Of a DNA stretch of 64,000 nt, positions 52,612 through 62,377 are shown piece by piece. Both the position numbers and the translations under genes were made by a program. The notes under the pieces are model-generated. The model did not search any database. It was not told the origin of the DNA and saw nothing but the letters and a program-made list of their open reading frames with translations. This DNA comes from Daphnia carinata (Eukaryota; Arthropoda; Branchiopoda; Diplostraca; Daphniidae), in the NCBI RefSeq assembly GCF_022539665.2, contig NC_081336.1, positions 4,976,221 through 5,040,220 of the forward strand, read 5' to 3'. The number at the start of each line of letters is the position of its first letter. Within the stretch, counting starts at the first letter, position 1.

Positions 52612-53754
52612 TCACATTAATTTCCTATAGACACATGCGTAGCCCGAGGCCCCCCAAAACCCCCCACAGTACCAAGTTAGTTTAGCACAGATATGTTTTC
52701 CATTAAATTCTGAAGAGTTCTAAACTAATAAGTACAGTGTCTTTCACTTCCCTGACCGGTACCGTATGTTTAGTTTGAGAATCCCATCGCACTGTACGAC
52801 GGTCCCGATTGGTCACATCTTATTTAATTTATTCCTGTAGACGTAGACTTAGAAACCAATACCTAGATATTGTGATCAGCCGTATCCGTCTCGTAATTCC
52901 CAACCCCTTTTGATTAATTTTTGGAATTTTTGGAAATACTGGCGCAAATTGGAAATAAATACGGTATGTCAACCATGCACTTAGTTCCGCATAAAATTCC
53001 ACTTGACCCGACTTCAAATGAGTGCTACGAATTTATTAGCAGTGTACAGTGCAATGGTCACAAATTTTTATTTCACAAAATAAACATGTGTGCCACCATG
53101 TAAGGAATGAATATCTCTTGCGGCAAAAAACCAATACTTTCACTTTTGGAAAGCAACCCTTCTTATAGTCATAAAACAATTCAAGAAGTTGATCGTTCAG
53201 AGAACTTGCTCGTTAACTACGCTGCTCGTGAACTGTAATCAAACTCATATAGCCATACTACAATACTTTCCCTTCAATTAGCTTATTTTTGTAACTAAGG
53301 CAACAGAAACGGTGGACCCTATTTCGGAACATCCAGCGGTAAATCTTCATGCAACTCCTGCAATCTATCGGTGTTGCGTATCTCAGGTAGAGAGTAGCAA
53401 TAGCTTTAGATAGAGTCAGTCTTTTGCCCTAATTTCCCTTCTTGTATTAAAAATGAGACTTACGAAGTTTGCAATACTTTATTGGACAAAACCAAGGGGG
53501 GGGGGCGCTTCGTTATACAAGAGGGACTTTCGACGTGAATTGTCGACTTAAAATAGGAAACAGAAAGAAGACTCACAAAACAAAACTACTAACAGCCGGA
53601 AAGGGACTGTTAGAGCACTTTTTGACAACTTAAAGGTATCTTGAAAAAGGGTGAAAGCGTACTGGTGCAGTCGAACTGCGTATGCCCCCAAGAAACCAAA
53701 AAGGGAAAAACAAAAGAAGGTCGACCACATAAGGGAGCCCTCTACTGGGTCCTA
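52612..53754. other. no gene seen
   Basis: Intergenic sequence with short unrecognised ORFs (for example 52921-53103, plus strand). A run of 10 G lies at 53496-53505. Confidence 0.4.
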
Positions 53755-54745
53755 CCCCCCCCCCCCCCCCCGATTAAATCGGTGACAATCGGTATCTACC
53801 GGCAAATCCGTCTCCTCGTCACTCGCATCATCATCTTCATCACTCTCCCACTCCACATCTTCTCGGGCGTGAAAACGACGAATTTGACACACATGTGCAT
53901 TAAACCTCCTGAATTGTTTCCTTTTCCATCTTGCGGGCAAGTCTTCCACGAGATAAGTTGGCTCACACACTTTTCGAACCACTTGATACGGCCCTATGAA
54001 CTTCGTTTTTCTTTTTTTGTTTAATTTCCTTCGCACTAATACGTGCTCACCAACACGCAAATCCTCTGTCACTCGGCGAATACCATCAACTCGTTCCTTC
54101 ACTTTTATTTGTTTTTCGATTATGCGCATCCGAGCCGCGTTTCGCAATTCACCTACGCGTTTAGCAAAATCCTCGTACTGAACTGGACGTTCTGGCGGCC
54201 AAGGGCAACCGTTTTCGTCCGCCACTACAGGAAGCCGGCCATACACCAGTTCGAAAGGCGTGACCTCCGTTGGCGCTTGTTTGGCAGTATTGACGGCCAA
54301 GGCTGCTCCTTGTAGTTTCGTATCCCAGTCTGTATGGCTTGAATTCATATACGCCGCGATGGTCAACGTTGCGGTGCGGTTTAGTCTTTCACACAAACCG
54401 TTCGTTTGCGGATGTTCTGGTGTTGCTAACACGTGGTCAATGTTCCCTTCAACCATTTTTCAGCAAGTTCGCGAGACCTTGGTCACTCATAATTCTTCTG
54501 GGGTGACTATGACGATGGATGATGTTGTCTTGGATGAACAGGATGACGTGATTAGCGGAGGTATCGGGGACGGCTGTCACTTCCACCCACTTAGTCAAAT
54601 AATCTATCACCACTATGACATGTTTATTTCCAGACTGTGTCGTCTGCAAGGGACGCAAATGGTCTATACCCAACATTTCAAAGGCGTGGGCAGGCGGAGG
54701 AAAAAGCTGCAGCTTCCCGACGGTCTGTCCCACGGCATGCTTGTG
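53752..54745 (-). pseudogene. Gypsy-2 integrase
   Basis: 54745-54449 encodes FEMLGIDHLRPLQTTQSGN (first Asp; GPL is RPL), YLTKWVEVTAVPDTSAN and RRIMSDQGLANLL (second Asp). After a frameshift near 54455 the frame to 53752 reads HPQTNGLCERLNRTATLTIA with the Glu, NTAKQAPTEVTPFELVYGR, and the C-terminal VGEHVLVRRKLNKKRKTKFI and GPYQVV. The tail is acidic (ESDEDDDASDEE) and ends in a glycine run produced by the homopolymer. Most of the N-terminal zinc domain is absent. Confidence 0.9.
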
Positions 54746-55206
54746 TAGTTGTGGGAGAGAGCATCCGCCGCAACGTTACAAGTACCATTAAGATGGCGAA
54801 CTTCAAAATCATACTCTTGTAAAGAAAGAATCCATCTAGCAAATTTTCCATTCAATTCCTTCTTTGAATGCATCCACTTGGCCGCCGAACTATCGGTCTC
54901 AACTGAAAACCGACGTCCATAGACATAAGTTCGGAACTTTTTAAGCGCCCAAACGAGAGCAAGACACTCTAACTCATTCGTGAGATAGCGCGATTCCGCA
55001 TCTGATAACGTTCTTCTTACGAACGCCACCGGCCGTAACCCAGAACCGTCGTCCTGTAGTAAGACAGCCCCCAAACCTAGGTTGCTTGCGTCCGTTTGGA
55101 TGACCACATCCAATTTATCGTTGTAATGGGCTAGCAGGGGTGCTGACGTTAGGCACTGCCAGTGAGTACCAACCTTTGTTTGGATGCCTCCTGTTCCCCC
55201 AACCAA
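54740..55206 (-). pseudogene. Gypsy-2 RNase H
   Basis: VIQTDASNLGLGAVLLQDDG, YLTNELECLALVWALKKFR, VETDSSAAKWMHSKKELNGK and VRHLNGTCNVAADALSH give all RNase H landmarks. Directly after ADALSH the sequence jumps to LQLFPPPAHAFEMLGID of the integrase core, so about 150 codons are deleted. Confidence 0.9.
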
Positions 55207-56540
55207 GACCAGACTGCATTCTTCTTCAGCAGACCATAGAGTGGGCTTGCCACGGCGGAAAAATCCGGGCTGAAACGTCTGAAAGAGGAGGCTAGTCCTA
55301 AAAAGCTTCTCAAAGATTTAACATCATTAGTTTTGAAATCAATTAAAGCCTGAACCTTATCTGGATGAGGGCGATACCATTTCGTTCTATCACGTGCCCA
55401 CGGTGATCCACTCGTGAAGTCGCAAATACACACTTCTCAACATTCAACGTCAAACCAGCTTTCTCGCGTGCCATGAGCACAAATTCTAATCTTACCTGAT
55501 GTTCCTGGAAAGTGCGCCCGAAGACTAAGACATCGTCCAAATAGACGAGGCACATTTGCCACTTCAGACGACTCAACCCATTATCCATCAATCTCTGGAA
55601 GGTTGATTGGGCGTTGTTCAACCTAAAAGGAAGGCGGCAAAACTCATACAGGCCATCTGGGGTGACGAACGCGGTCTTTTTTTGGTCTTTAGCAGCAACA
55701 TGAACCTGTCAATAGCCACTGGCTAAATCAAGACTAGAAAAAAATTTGCGCCTGCCAGGCGATCAAAAACATCATCAATCAGAGGCAGAGGATATACGTC
55801 TCTCTTAGTAACCGAATTTAACTTCCTATAGTCTATGCAAAAGCGGTCACTCCCATCTTTCTACCCTACGAAAACTACTGGCGCTGCCCAAGGGCTTGAC
55901 GAGGGCCAGACAATTCCTCCTCTGAGCAGTTTGGTCACCTCGTTGACAATTATTTCCCTCTCATACCTCGAAACGCGATATGGTGCGGATCGTTCTGGTT
56001 GTGCGTCCCCGGTGTCGATCACGTGTTCCGCCTGATCAGTGATGCCGATCTGTCCGTCGCTGCCAGGAAAGCATCTCCATCGCCGTTGGATTAGAGCCCG
56101 CAGGCTGGATTCTTCTTCTTCTGATAGCTCCTCTCCGGACATCAGGTTTGCTAACGACGATGGACAAGTGTTCGGTTCAGCTACCCCAGTTATCATCGTA
56201 CAGCTAATTGCCATCTCTTCCTTTGCCTCGATCATCACCTCTGCTCCATCTCTATGTCCATCGTCGAAATCAGCTCACTTCCGGTAAACCTTAGTGGAAT
56301 GGATTGCAAGTTCACTATGGGAACCCTCAGCTTTCCTTCCCCCACTTGAACCATGGCCGATGATACCATCCACTCTCTACATGGACGAGCACAGCGACTC
56401 AATTTCACCGCTCCACTTCCGGTGAAATTTCTTGGCACTTTCGCCGACACAAACATCAGTGAGTCACCTGGAAGAACTAAAAATTCAACTAATTTAATAC
56501 TTAGACCTTGTCTACTGCGTTTCGGTGCTAATTCGTCTTC
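55200..56540 (-). pseudogene. Gypsy-2 reverse transcriptase
   Basis: 56238-55861 covers the linker and RT start (SAPYRVSRYEREIIVNEV, PSSSPWAAPVVFVG). Stops and shifts at 55690-55860 disrupt [10 protein letters not shown]-type coding and the [11 protein letters not shown] block. 55621-55343 reads NNAQSTFQRLMDNGLSRLKW and CLVYLDDVLVFG with an intact YLDD. 55433-55149 carries WYRPHPDKVQALIDFKTNDV and SFLGLASSFRRFSPDFS. Recognisable throughout but in at least three frames. Confidence 0.9.
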
Positions 56541-56546
56541 AAGTAT

Positions 56547-57083
56547 CTAAACAAGGTCGTCTAACACCGGAAAATCATCCTCAAAGATCTTCTCCACTTC
56601 GTTCACAAATTTTACCTTCTTCTTCTTCTTCTGTTTTAACTCTTCCCACTTCCTACATCCTTCGATATCCGCAATATTTGCCCCATTAATCTGCAATCCC
56701 CTCCCTTCTAACGCAAGTTTACCTCCCCTTACTACAATGTTTATCTCGCTTTTCATCATCCAATCTACCCCCAATATCAAAGAAAAAGGTGACGATTGAA
56801 TCACTGCCACCTCAGCCAACTCTATTTTCCTCCCTTCCCACCCAATTACCAAAGAACAAAAAGAATCTACTGCAACCACTCTATTGTCTACTTCCCTCAG
56901 TTTATAATCTCTCTTGTCGTACCTCAACGCCATCTTTCCCAACTTACTGGCCGTGCTAAGCCTAATGGCGCTACTGGTGGCTCCGGATCCTACAAGCGCG
57001 ACAACTTCACCAATATTTTCAATGACAACCATGATGAGAGGAAGGAGGGGTCGGCAAGGTAAGGAAGCGTAGCTGGTCAACAA
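56547..57083 (-). pseudogene. Gypsy-2 protease, catalytic Asp lost
   Basis: A 178-codon open frame. The active-site strand reads VVALVGSGATSSAIRLS, where family members have Asp before Ser/Thr-Gly-Ala; the codon at 56988-56990 is GGA (Gly). The second half has the usual FSLILGVDWMMKSEINI. A Lys-rich stretch KKKKKVKFVNEV follows. Confidence 0.85.
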
Positions 57084-58048
57084 TGGCCTTGCCTCGAGTG
57101 ACCAGCGTTTGCGTTTTCCGGCTTAGAAGAACAAAAACGTGCCTGGTGGCCCGTCCTGTGGCAATACCAGCACTCCATTGGTGGGTGCACATCAGTTACC
57201 GAACTAGTCCGTCTTCCTTCAACACTCCTACTCACCGCCAGTCTATCCAACTTCGACCCTAGTTCTGACATCATCTTCTCCCCGAATCACGAAACGCTAC
57301 TGGTAAATCTTGTTGTGGCGGGGATGTTCGATACTGTTGATTTGGCGCCACCTCAGGTCGCGCTGACACCCGCAAGTTGTTCCAGCTGTCGAATTCTGGC
57401 AATGAAAGTGGGAATATCCTCCGGTGTCGCGGCGGTCATCGCGGCTACATGTTCCCATTTCGCCAAACCGTTGATCAAGAAGGGGATGGCGTCACGTTCC
57501 GTTAGAGGGATTGGGGAAAGACGACAGAGTCGGAATTTGTCGAGAGTATACTCTTGATTCCTTGAATTCCTGATTCGTTTGGCCCATGCACCCGGTCCTG
57601 GATCAACTGATTCCATTCGGCAAACGAAAGACGCCTGGAAAAATTTGCCACTAAGGCGACCGACCACGCTGCCCAATCAACGTGAGTATGTCCGATCTGG
57701 ACATGCCACATCAGCGCCGTCTGCCCTAGACGCCGAACGGCGACTTGCAACCTATCTGCATCTGTCCATGCTTCCGAGGTCGCTACTCTGTCTACGTGAT
57801 CCACGAACCCTTGCGCGTCTTCGTCGACGCGCCCTTCGAATTTCGGGATACTCTCCACCACCGCCGTGGATGGTCGATGGACCAGGGGTCCCGCGTGTAA
57901 ATAAGCCCCTCAGGGCGGCGTTCTCAGCTTGTTGACCCTGCAGGGCTTGCAGTAGATCGTTATTCTGCTGTTGTTGAATGGCCCTATCATCTGCTGCAGC
58001 TCGGGCAAAGGCCGTTAAAGCCTGAATGAGGTCGTCGTTGCTAGCCAT
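57077..58048 (-). pseudogene. Gypsy-2 Gag
   Basis: Starts at the ATG at 58048 (MASNDDLIQALTAFARAAAD), a Gln-rich coiled coil. After a frameshift near 57865 comes the capsid-like part IPKFEGRVDEDAQGFVDHVD, VRRLGQTALMWHV and SRRLSFAEWNQLIQDRVHGP; another shift near 57545 gives KFRLCRLSPIPLTERDAI and FLINGLAKWEHVAAM. A single zinc knuckle CWYCHRTGHQARFC is in the frame ending at 57077. Confidence 0.85.
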
Positions 58049-58709
58049 TGGAGCCGGACTCAGCCTCGCCGAAATTCGTGTAGCCCTTAGTGAAGCCGCC
58101 GACAACTTATCCCGCTTCTCGCATGTACCTCCCTGGATGATTTGGATGCTAGACCTACCTCTGCCGACGATGCCGATCGGGTAACTATCTGGAAAGGTAC
58201 CGACTCAGTCTTGGGAGAGTCCGACATACGGGAAAGAAAATAAATACTTCGCCTAAACGGCGCGGACGCAAAAGAAAAATAAAAAACCAAAACACCCAAT
58301 AACCACCCCACCCCAGCGATACACGCCAAAGAAGAAAAAAAACACACAAGAAAAACATCAACCAAAAAAACTTCAAAGAAACCCTGCCAAAAAAGAAACC
58401 TCAAAAAAAAAATAAATAAAAAAGAAAAAGAACCACCGTTTTGTATGTAAGAAAAGAAAAGGCTGGAAGGTGAGAAAACGAAACCGCGACACAAGGAAAT
58501 GGCTGACCTAATTAAGGGGGGTAGGTAACACGAACGCGGGGGTACAATGGCCGCCCCCACCAACTGACAACTCTAACAAAAAACGCCCACCAAAACAAAG
58601 ATTTCACCGTGAAGGAACGAGAGGAAAAAAACAAAAAAAAATTAACAAAAGAACACAGCACGAGGAACCTGTGGCGGTCAAAAATATACTTTTAACCTTT
58701 CGATGGCCA
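58049..58709 (-). other. Gypsy-2 5' leader
   Basis: About 660 bases between primer site and gag, purine-poor on the minus strand. The 158-codon ORF here (58087-58563) is Phe/Leu/Ser-rich low-complexity translation of a pyrimidine tract and is not a supported gene. Confidence 0.6.
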
Positions 58710-58728
58710 CATCCCACTCCTGACACCA
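58710..58728 (-). other. Gypsy-2 primer-binding site (tRNA-Leu type)
   Basis: Minus-strand TGGTGTCAGGAGTGGGATG, close to the complement of the tRNA-Leu 3' end (TGGTGTCAGAAGTGGGAT), two bases from the LTR. Confidence 0.8.
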
Positions 58729-58730
58729 AT

Positions 58731-59033
58731 TGTTGTGGGGGCCGAGCGGTGTGCGACCCACAACACAGACCAAAAATGGCCAATACTCCCGTTTCTCACA
58801 CTGTATTTTCAGTTGGGTTAACACTCTTAGAATACACGTAAGGAAACACTTAGCTACAGCATATAGAGCTAGCACACGAAGGGTAGCCAACCGGGCAAAA
58901 AGTAGGGCTCCCTCTTCCACCTTCGTGATCTCCGGCGCCGACTCGACTGCCCCGTCAAGCTTGACAGGCCGGTGAGGTTCCAGGGACCCATCTTGCGGCT
59001 ACTCTTGTAACTTCATGCGTCCCAACCGCAACA
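58731..59033 (-). mobile_element. Gypsy-2 5' LTR (303 bp)
   Basis: Bounded by TGTTG and CAACA. Its outer end at 59033 interrupts BEL-2 pol coding (YLDEDP), which supports the boundary. No 3' partner is seen near 53755. Confidence 0.8.
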
Positions 59034-60225
59034 CAATAGGGTCCTCATCCAAATATTCAATAGGGTTGAAGACAGGGTGATGAGGGCAATACCACGTTCG
59101 ACCGAAGGGTCCGGCGTTGATCTCCTCTCGGGACAGCTTGTGCGCGTGTTGCAAGTTGATGTAGGTATTGATGACCGACCCATAAACCATGCCGAGGTCC
59201 TTGTCTTTACTAAGTTTTCTTTCCAGATAAAAGAAGCGACGTTGGGCGACAAAGAGGTTGTTTCGGAGGTCCGGATTGTCCGTCTTCCAGAGTAGGTTGA
59301 CCTCGTAGCGTTCACCATTATGTCTGGTAGCGTTGTTCAGAATCTCCCACGCCCTCCGTTCTTCTCGACCGATAGGTTTAGTGACGTTCGGCTTCGTGCC
59401 GAATGTATCAGCCTCGACGAATTGTTGTAAAAGAACTTCACATCCTCTTTCTTCGAGGGGGGAATGGAAACAATCGCAAGCGTCGTCACTGAGTTTTCCG
59501 CCTGACCCTCCAATGTACCAACCGAATGCTGACAGGTAGGCACGAGGTGCTCGTTGGTCAAAATAATTTTTGTGCGTTTCGAAGATTTCGATTGCGGACG
59601 GGTGGCCATGACCGATTAGGATTGCGACGTCCTCCTTTGTAGTAGAGGGAACCGGAACATGAGCGAGGTGAGGCCACTGCTTTCTAAGACTAGCAAGGTT
59701 GATCGGACGTTTGTCGAGTTCGAAAGTATCCATCACGTGCGCATCCGAGATGTCAAAGGAGAAGCGGCCGTCAATTGAAGTGACACTGAAATTGACGATT
59801 TTACGATCGACAGATTTAGTTTCACCGTTTACCGTTCTCGTTTTAACTCGTTCAACTTTGCCTCGTAGATTGATCAGAGCCGCAGTCTTACCCCTTATTA
59901 CGGATATTTCGCTTCCAGGGTCGAGGAGCGCATAGAGTGGGTACTCATTGCCGTTGGCCTTCAGGGTCACAGGAACAATCGGTAGTAAAGTGCGGCTACC
60001 TGCCGATTTGGTTGCGACGGAACCGGAGAATTTCATAGTCGCTGATACTGGACCCGTCCTTTGAGGGTAGAGCCGTGGAGCGCCGTGCAAAAGTGGGTGA
60101 TGGATGCCATCGCAGTCGGGCTTCGAGCAACGTTCGGTACGGGGGCACGCTCTGCTAAGGTGGTCGCTGCCTAAGCAAAGAAGGCACAAATTGGCTTCCT
60201 TCACGATTTGCGCTCTTTTCTCCAC
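59034..60225 (-). pseudogene. BEL-2 zinc knuckle, protease and RT start
   Basis: Minus-strand frame from 60225 with CLLCLGSDHLSRAC knuckle and a CSKPDCDGIHHPLLHG block typical of BEL. The protease reads YALLDPGSEISVIRG; the DTGS-type motif is DPGS (59911-59922), an unusual Thr-to-Pro change next to the catalytic Asp. Later NLASLRKQWPHLAHVPVPST, ILIGHGHPSAIEIF, WEILNNATRHNGERYEVNLL and RTWYCPHHPVFNP lead into RT, which is cut at 59033 by the Gypsy-2 LTR. RT, RNase H and integrase are not found on the other side. Confidence 0.9.
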
Positions 60226-60235
60226 GGGAATGTCT

Positions 60236-60970
60236 CTATATTTTCTGCAGTCCTTCAGGCGGTGTGCACCCCTTACATCTAGAAGCTGCCTCGTCGTTGT
60301 TCGATTTCGGGAGGGTTACGGACGTAGTGTTGAATACGTTCGGTTTATGTGGAGTACGACGTTTCTCCTCCGATGGTTTAATGTGCTGTCTATGAGGAGT
60401 TTCGATCGAACTCGCTCGGATAGATTGTTCAGCCATTGCAACTCCGTCGAGCCATTGGTCTAAGTCTTCAATGGATGTGAGTTGCATTGCCCAACTCTTC
60501 TCGCCCCATCGACTCTTCAATGTTGGAGGGAGCTTAGAAATCAGCTGCGAAAGCGTGGTGTGACTGTAAAGTTCCATTCCGTATCCTCCTAATTTTAGAG
60601 CTGCTACCACGGAGTGGAGATCGGCTGAGAAAGCCCGAAGGGCACTGAAATCGTTGTCTCTAAACGGCCGTAGCTTGAGACGCGATGAAGTGCAGGCTTG
60701 GGAGACAATCTGCGGGTTTCCGTATCTCCGTTGAAGTTCGTTTAGCGTATGTTGGTAAAGTCCCGGGTTGAGAAGAGCTCCTCCGATGTTCTTCCTAATG
60801 GTCGGTGTTTGCGCGTCATACAGATGGGCGATGCGTTTTGCGTCAGAACACACGGCATCGTGGACGAAATCCTTAAACATCTGTATGAACATCGGCCAAT
60901 TGCGAGGATCGTCCATCGTGTTGGCCCAGGCTGCTCATCTGCAGTAAGTTCGGCCAGTTGTCGTCGCATG
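60236..60970 (-). pseudogene. BEL-2 gag
   Basis: 60916-60236 carries the DUF1759-like capsid region: NWPMFIQMFKDFVHDAVCSD, YDAQTPTIRKNIGGAL, YQHTLNELQRRYGNPQIV, SALRAFSADLHSVVAAL, LSQLISKLPPTLKSRW and LDQWLDGVAMAEQSIRA. The upstream part (MRRQLAELTADEQPGPTR, 60969) is in another frame, so there is a shift near 60920. Confidence 0.88.
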
Positions 60971-61382
60971 ATGGCGCCGCTTAATCGTTGTCAGTCCATC
61001 TCGTTTCGAAGCTCTCGCTGTTTTCTTTCACTCTCAACGCGACGTTTATATTCGTCAAGCTCTCTTATCCTCGAATCAGGCCACGGATCGTACGGGTGAA
61101 AGAAGACCTGTCTAGGATTCGATGGCGGTATGAAGTCAGCTAGAGTGGTCGCGATTCACTATCTTGTTCTTCAGAAGCACTAGCAGCAGTAACTGTAGTA
61201 ATGTTGGAAGCGGTCGCTTGCTGGACCTGAATACGATGAAGGGCTTCCGCAATCCTTTTCTTGTTACGCAGTAACTTGTCCGCCTTCTTCCTCTTGGCGC
61301 TGTTGAATTTGCGCGGAATGTTGCTGGTTGCCAGCCGGCCGGGCTTTAAGACTAGATGGGCTGGGCAACTGGTGATAAATAT
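60971..61382 (-). pseudogene. BEL-2 gag N-terminal pieces
   Basis: Basic and coiled-coil-like frames: AKRKKADKLLRNKKRIAEAL (61290-61230), ASASEEQDSESRPL ending at 61140, then FFHPYDPWPDSRIRELDEYK and RVESERKQRELRNEMD in another frame (61110-61000). They form a charged N-terminal region of gag broken by frameshifts. Confidence 0.6.
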
Positions 61383-61384
61383 CA

Positions 61385-61857
61385 CTTGACGGACGACGGA
61401 AAGGTCGGAGAGACTAGACGGGCAGTGACGGAAGTTCCAGCTGACGATCAGTAAGTCTGGTCAAGCTGGACGGGCAGTGACGGAAGATCCAACTGACGAT
61501 CAGTAAGTCTGACAAGCTGGACAGCTAGATAGGGAACAACTGACGGGCCAGTAAGGCTGGACAGGCTGAACACCTGGTAACGGAAACACAGCTTACGGGC
61601 CAGTAAGGCTGGACAAACTGGACAGCTGGTGTAGGGTACAGCTGACGGGCCAGTGAGGCTGGAAAGGCTGGACACCTAGTGACGGAGGGTATAGCTGACG
61701 GGCAATGAGGCTGGAGCAACTAGACAGCTGGTGTAGGGTATAGCTGACGGGCCAGTAAGGCTGGACAGACTGGGCACCTAACGGAAAACACAGCTGACGA
61801 TCAGTAAGGCTGAGCAAACTGAACAGCTGGTGTAGGGGTACAGTAGGGTGTTTCATT
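61385..61857. repeat. minisatellite, about 57-bp period, two alternating unit types
   Basis: Units share CAGCTGACGGGCCAGTAAGG and CTGGACA, and alternate between a CACCTGGTAACGGAAACACAG-like and an AGCTGGTGTAGGGTA-like tail, giving a higher-order period of about 115 bp. Eight or so units. ORFs over it are repeat artefacts. Confidence 0.88.
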
Positions 61858-62235
61858 TCCGAAAAATCTTCAAATTGACCCATGTACTTTTTTTCTCGTT
61901 CCTTATACATTAGATAGCCTAAGTTATTTTTTTATTTCTTTAATTTTGTTTTCTTATGTTGCCAGATTTAAAAAAATAGCTCTAAAGCCCACTTTTAAAG
62001 CATTAAAATTAATTGCGCCTAAAATATTTTATTGAAAATTATGTACTTCGGAAGGATAATAAATTATTGTATGATGGTAAACTACTCTAAATTTTAACCT
62101 CATCGTAATAATTTTTGGGATGCCAGTAATCAAAAGAATATAGGTCGCTTTAGCCTTACACAAAAAGGGCGCGAAAATGTTGGAATTCGTCTGCCCCATG
62201 GCTTGTTGTTTCAAACAACTTTCAGTTTCTAATCG
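61858..62235. other. no gene seen
   Basis: AT-rich DNA upstream of the gene remnant at the right edge. Confidence 0.45.
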
Positions 62236-62377
62236 CTGTGACTCTATCCCTTGTGTTGAAAATGCAGCTTCGAAGGAGAAATTGGGTAATTAATTCGTGT
62301 GAAGTTAATAGCTTAGCAAAATGTAATCAGTTGCCATTATGGAGAAAAATTCTTGAAAGGTATAATTATCATAGAAT

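Larger units (their letters stand above)
53755..59033 (-). mobile_element. Gypsy-2, truncated Ty3/Gypsy element
   Basis: 5' LTR, primer site, gag, protease, RT, RNase H and integrase are in order on the minus strand. Coding is broken by many frameshifts and by an internal deletion between RNase H and integrase. The 3' end stops at a 17-C run (G on the element strand) with no 3' LTR beyond it. The right end interrupts BEL-2. Confidence 0.88.

Noticed and set aside
52043-52630. 195-codon ORF of IY repeats
   Set aside because: It is translation of the ATTTAT array and has no coding character.
58087-58563. 158-codon Phe/Ser-rich minus-strand ORF
   Set aside because: Falls in the Gypsy-2 leader and reflects a pyrimidine-rich strand; no motif or conserved start.
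61448-61910. Overlapping ORFs of SSLTGP and CPALLARQL repeats
   Set aside because: Products of the 57-bp minisatellite.
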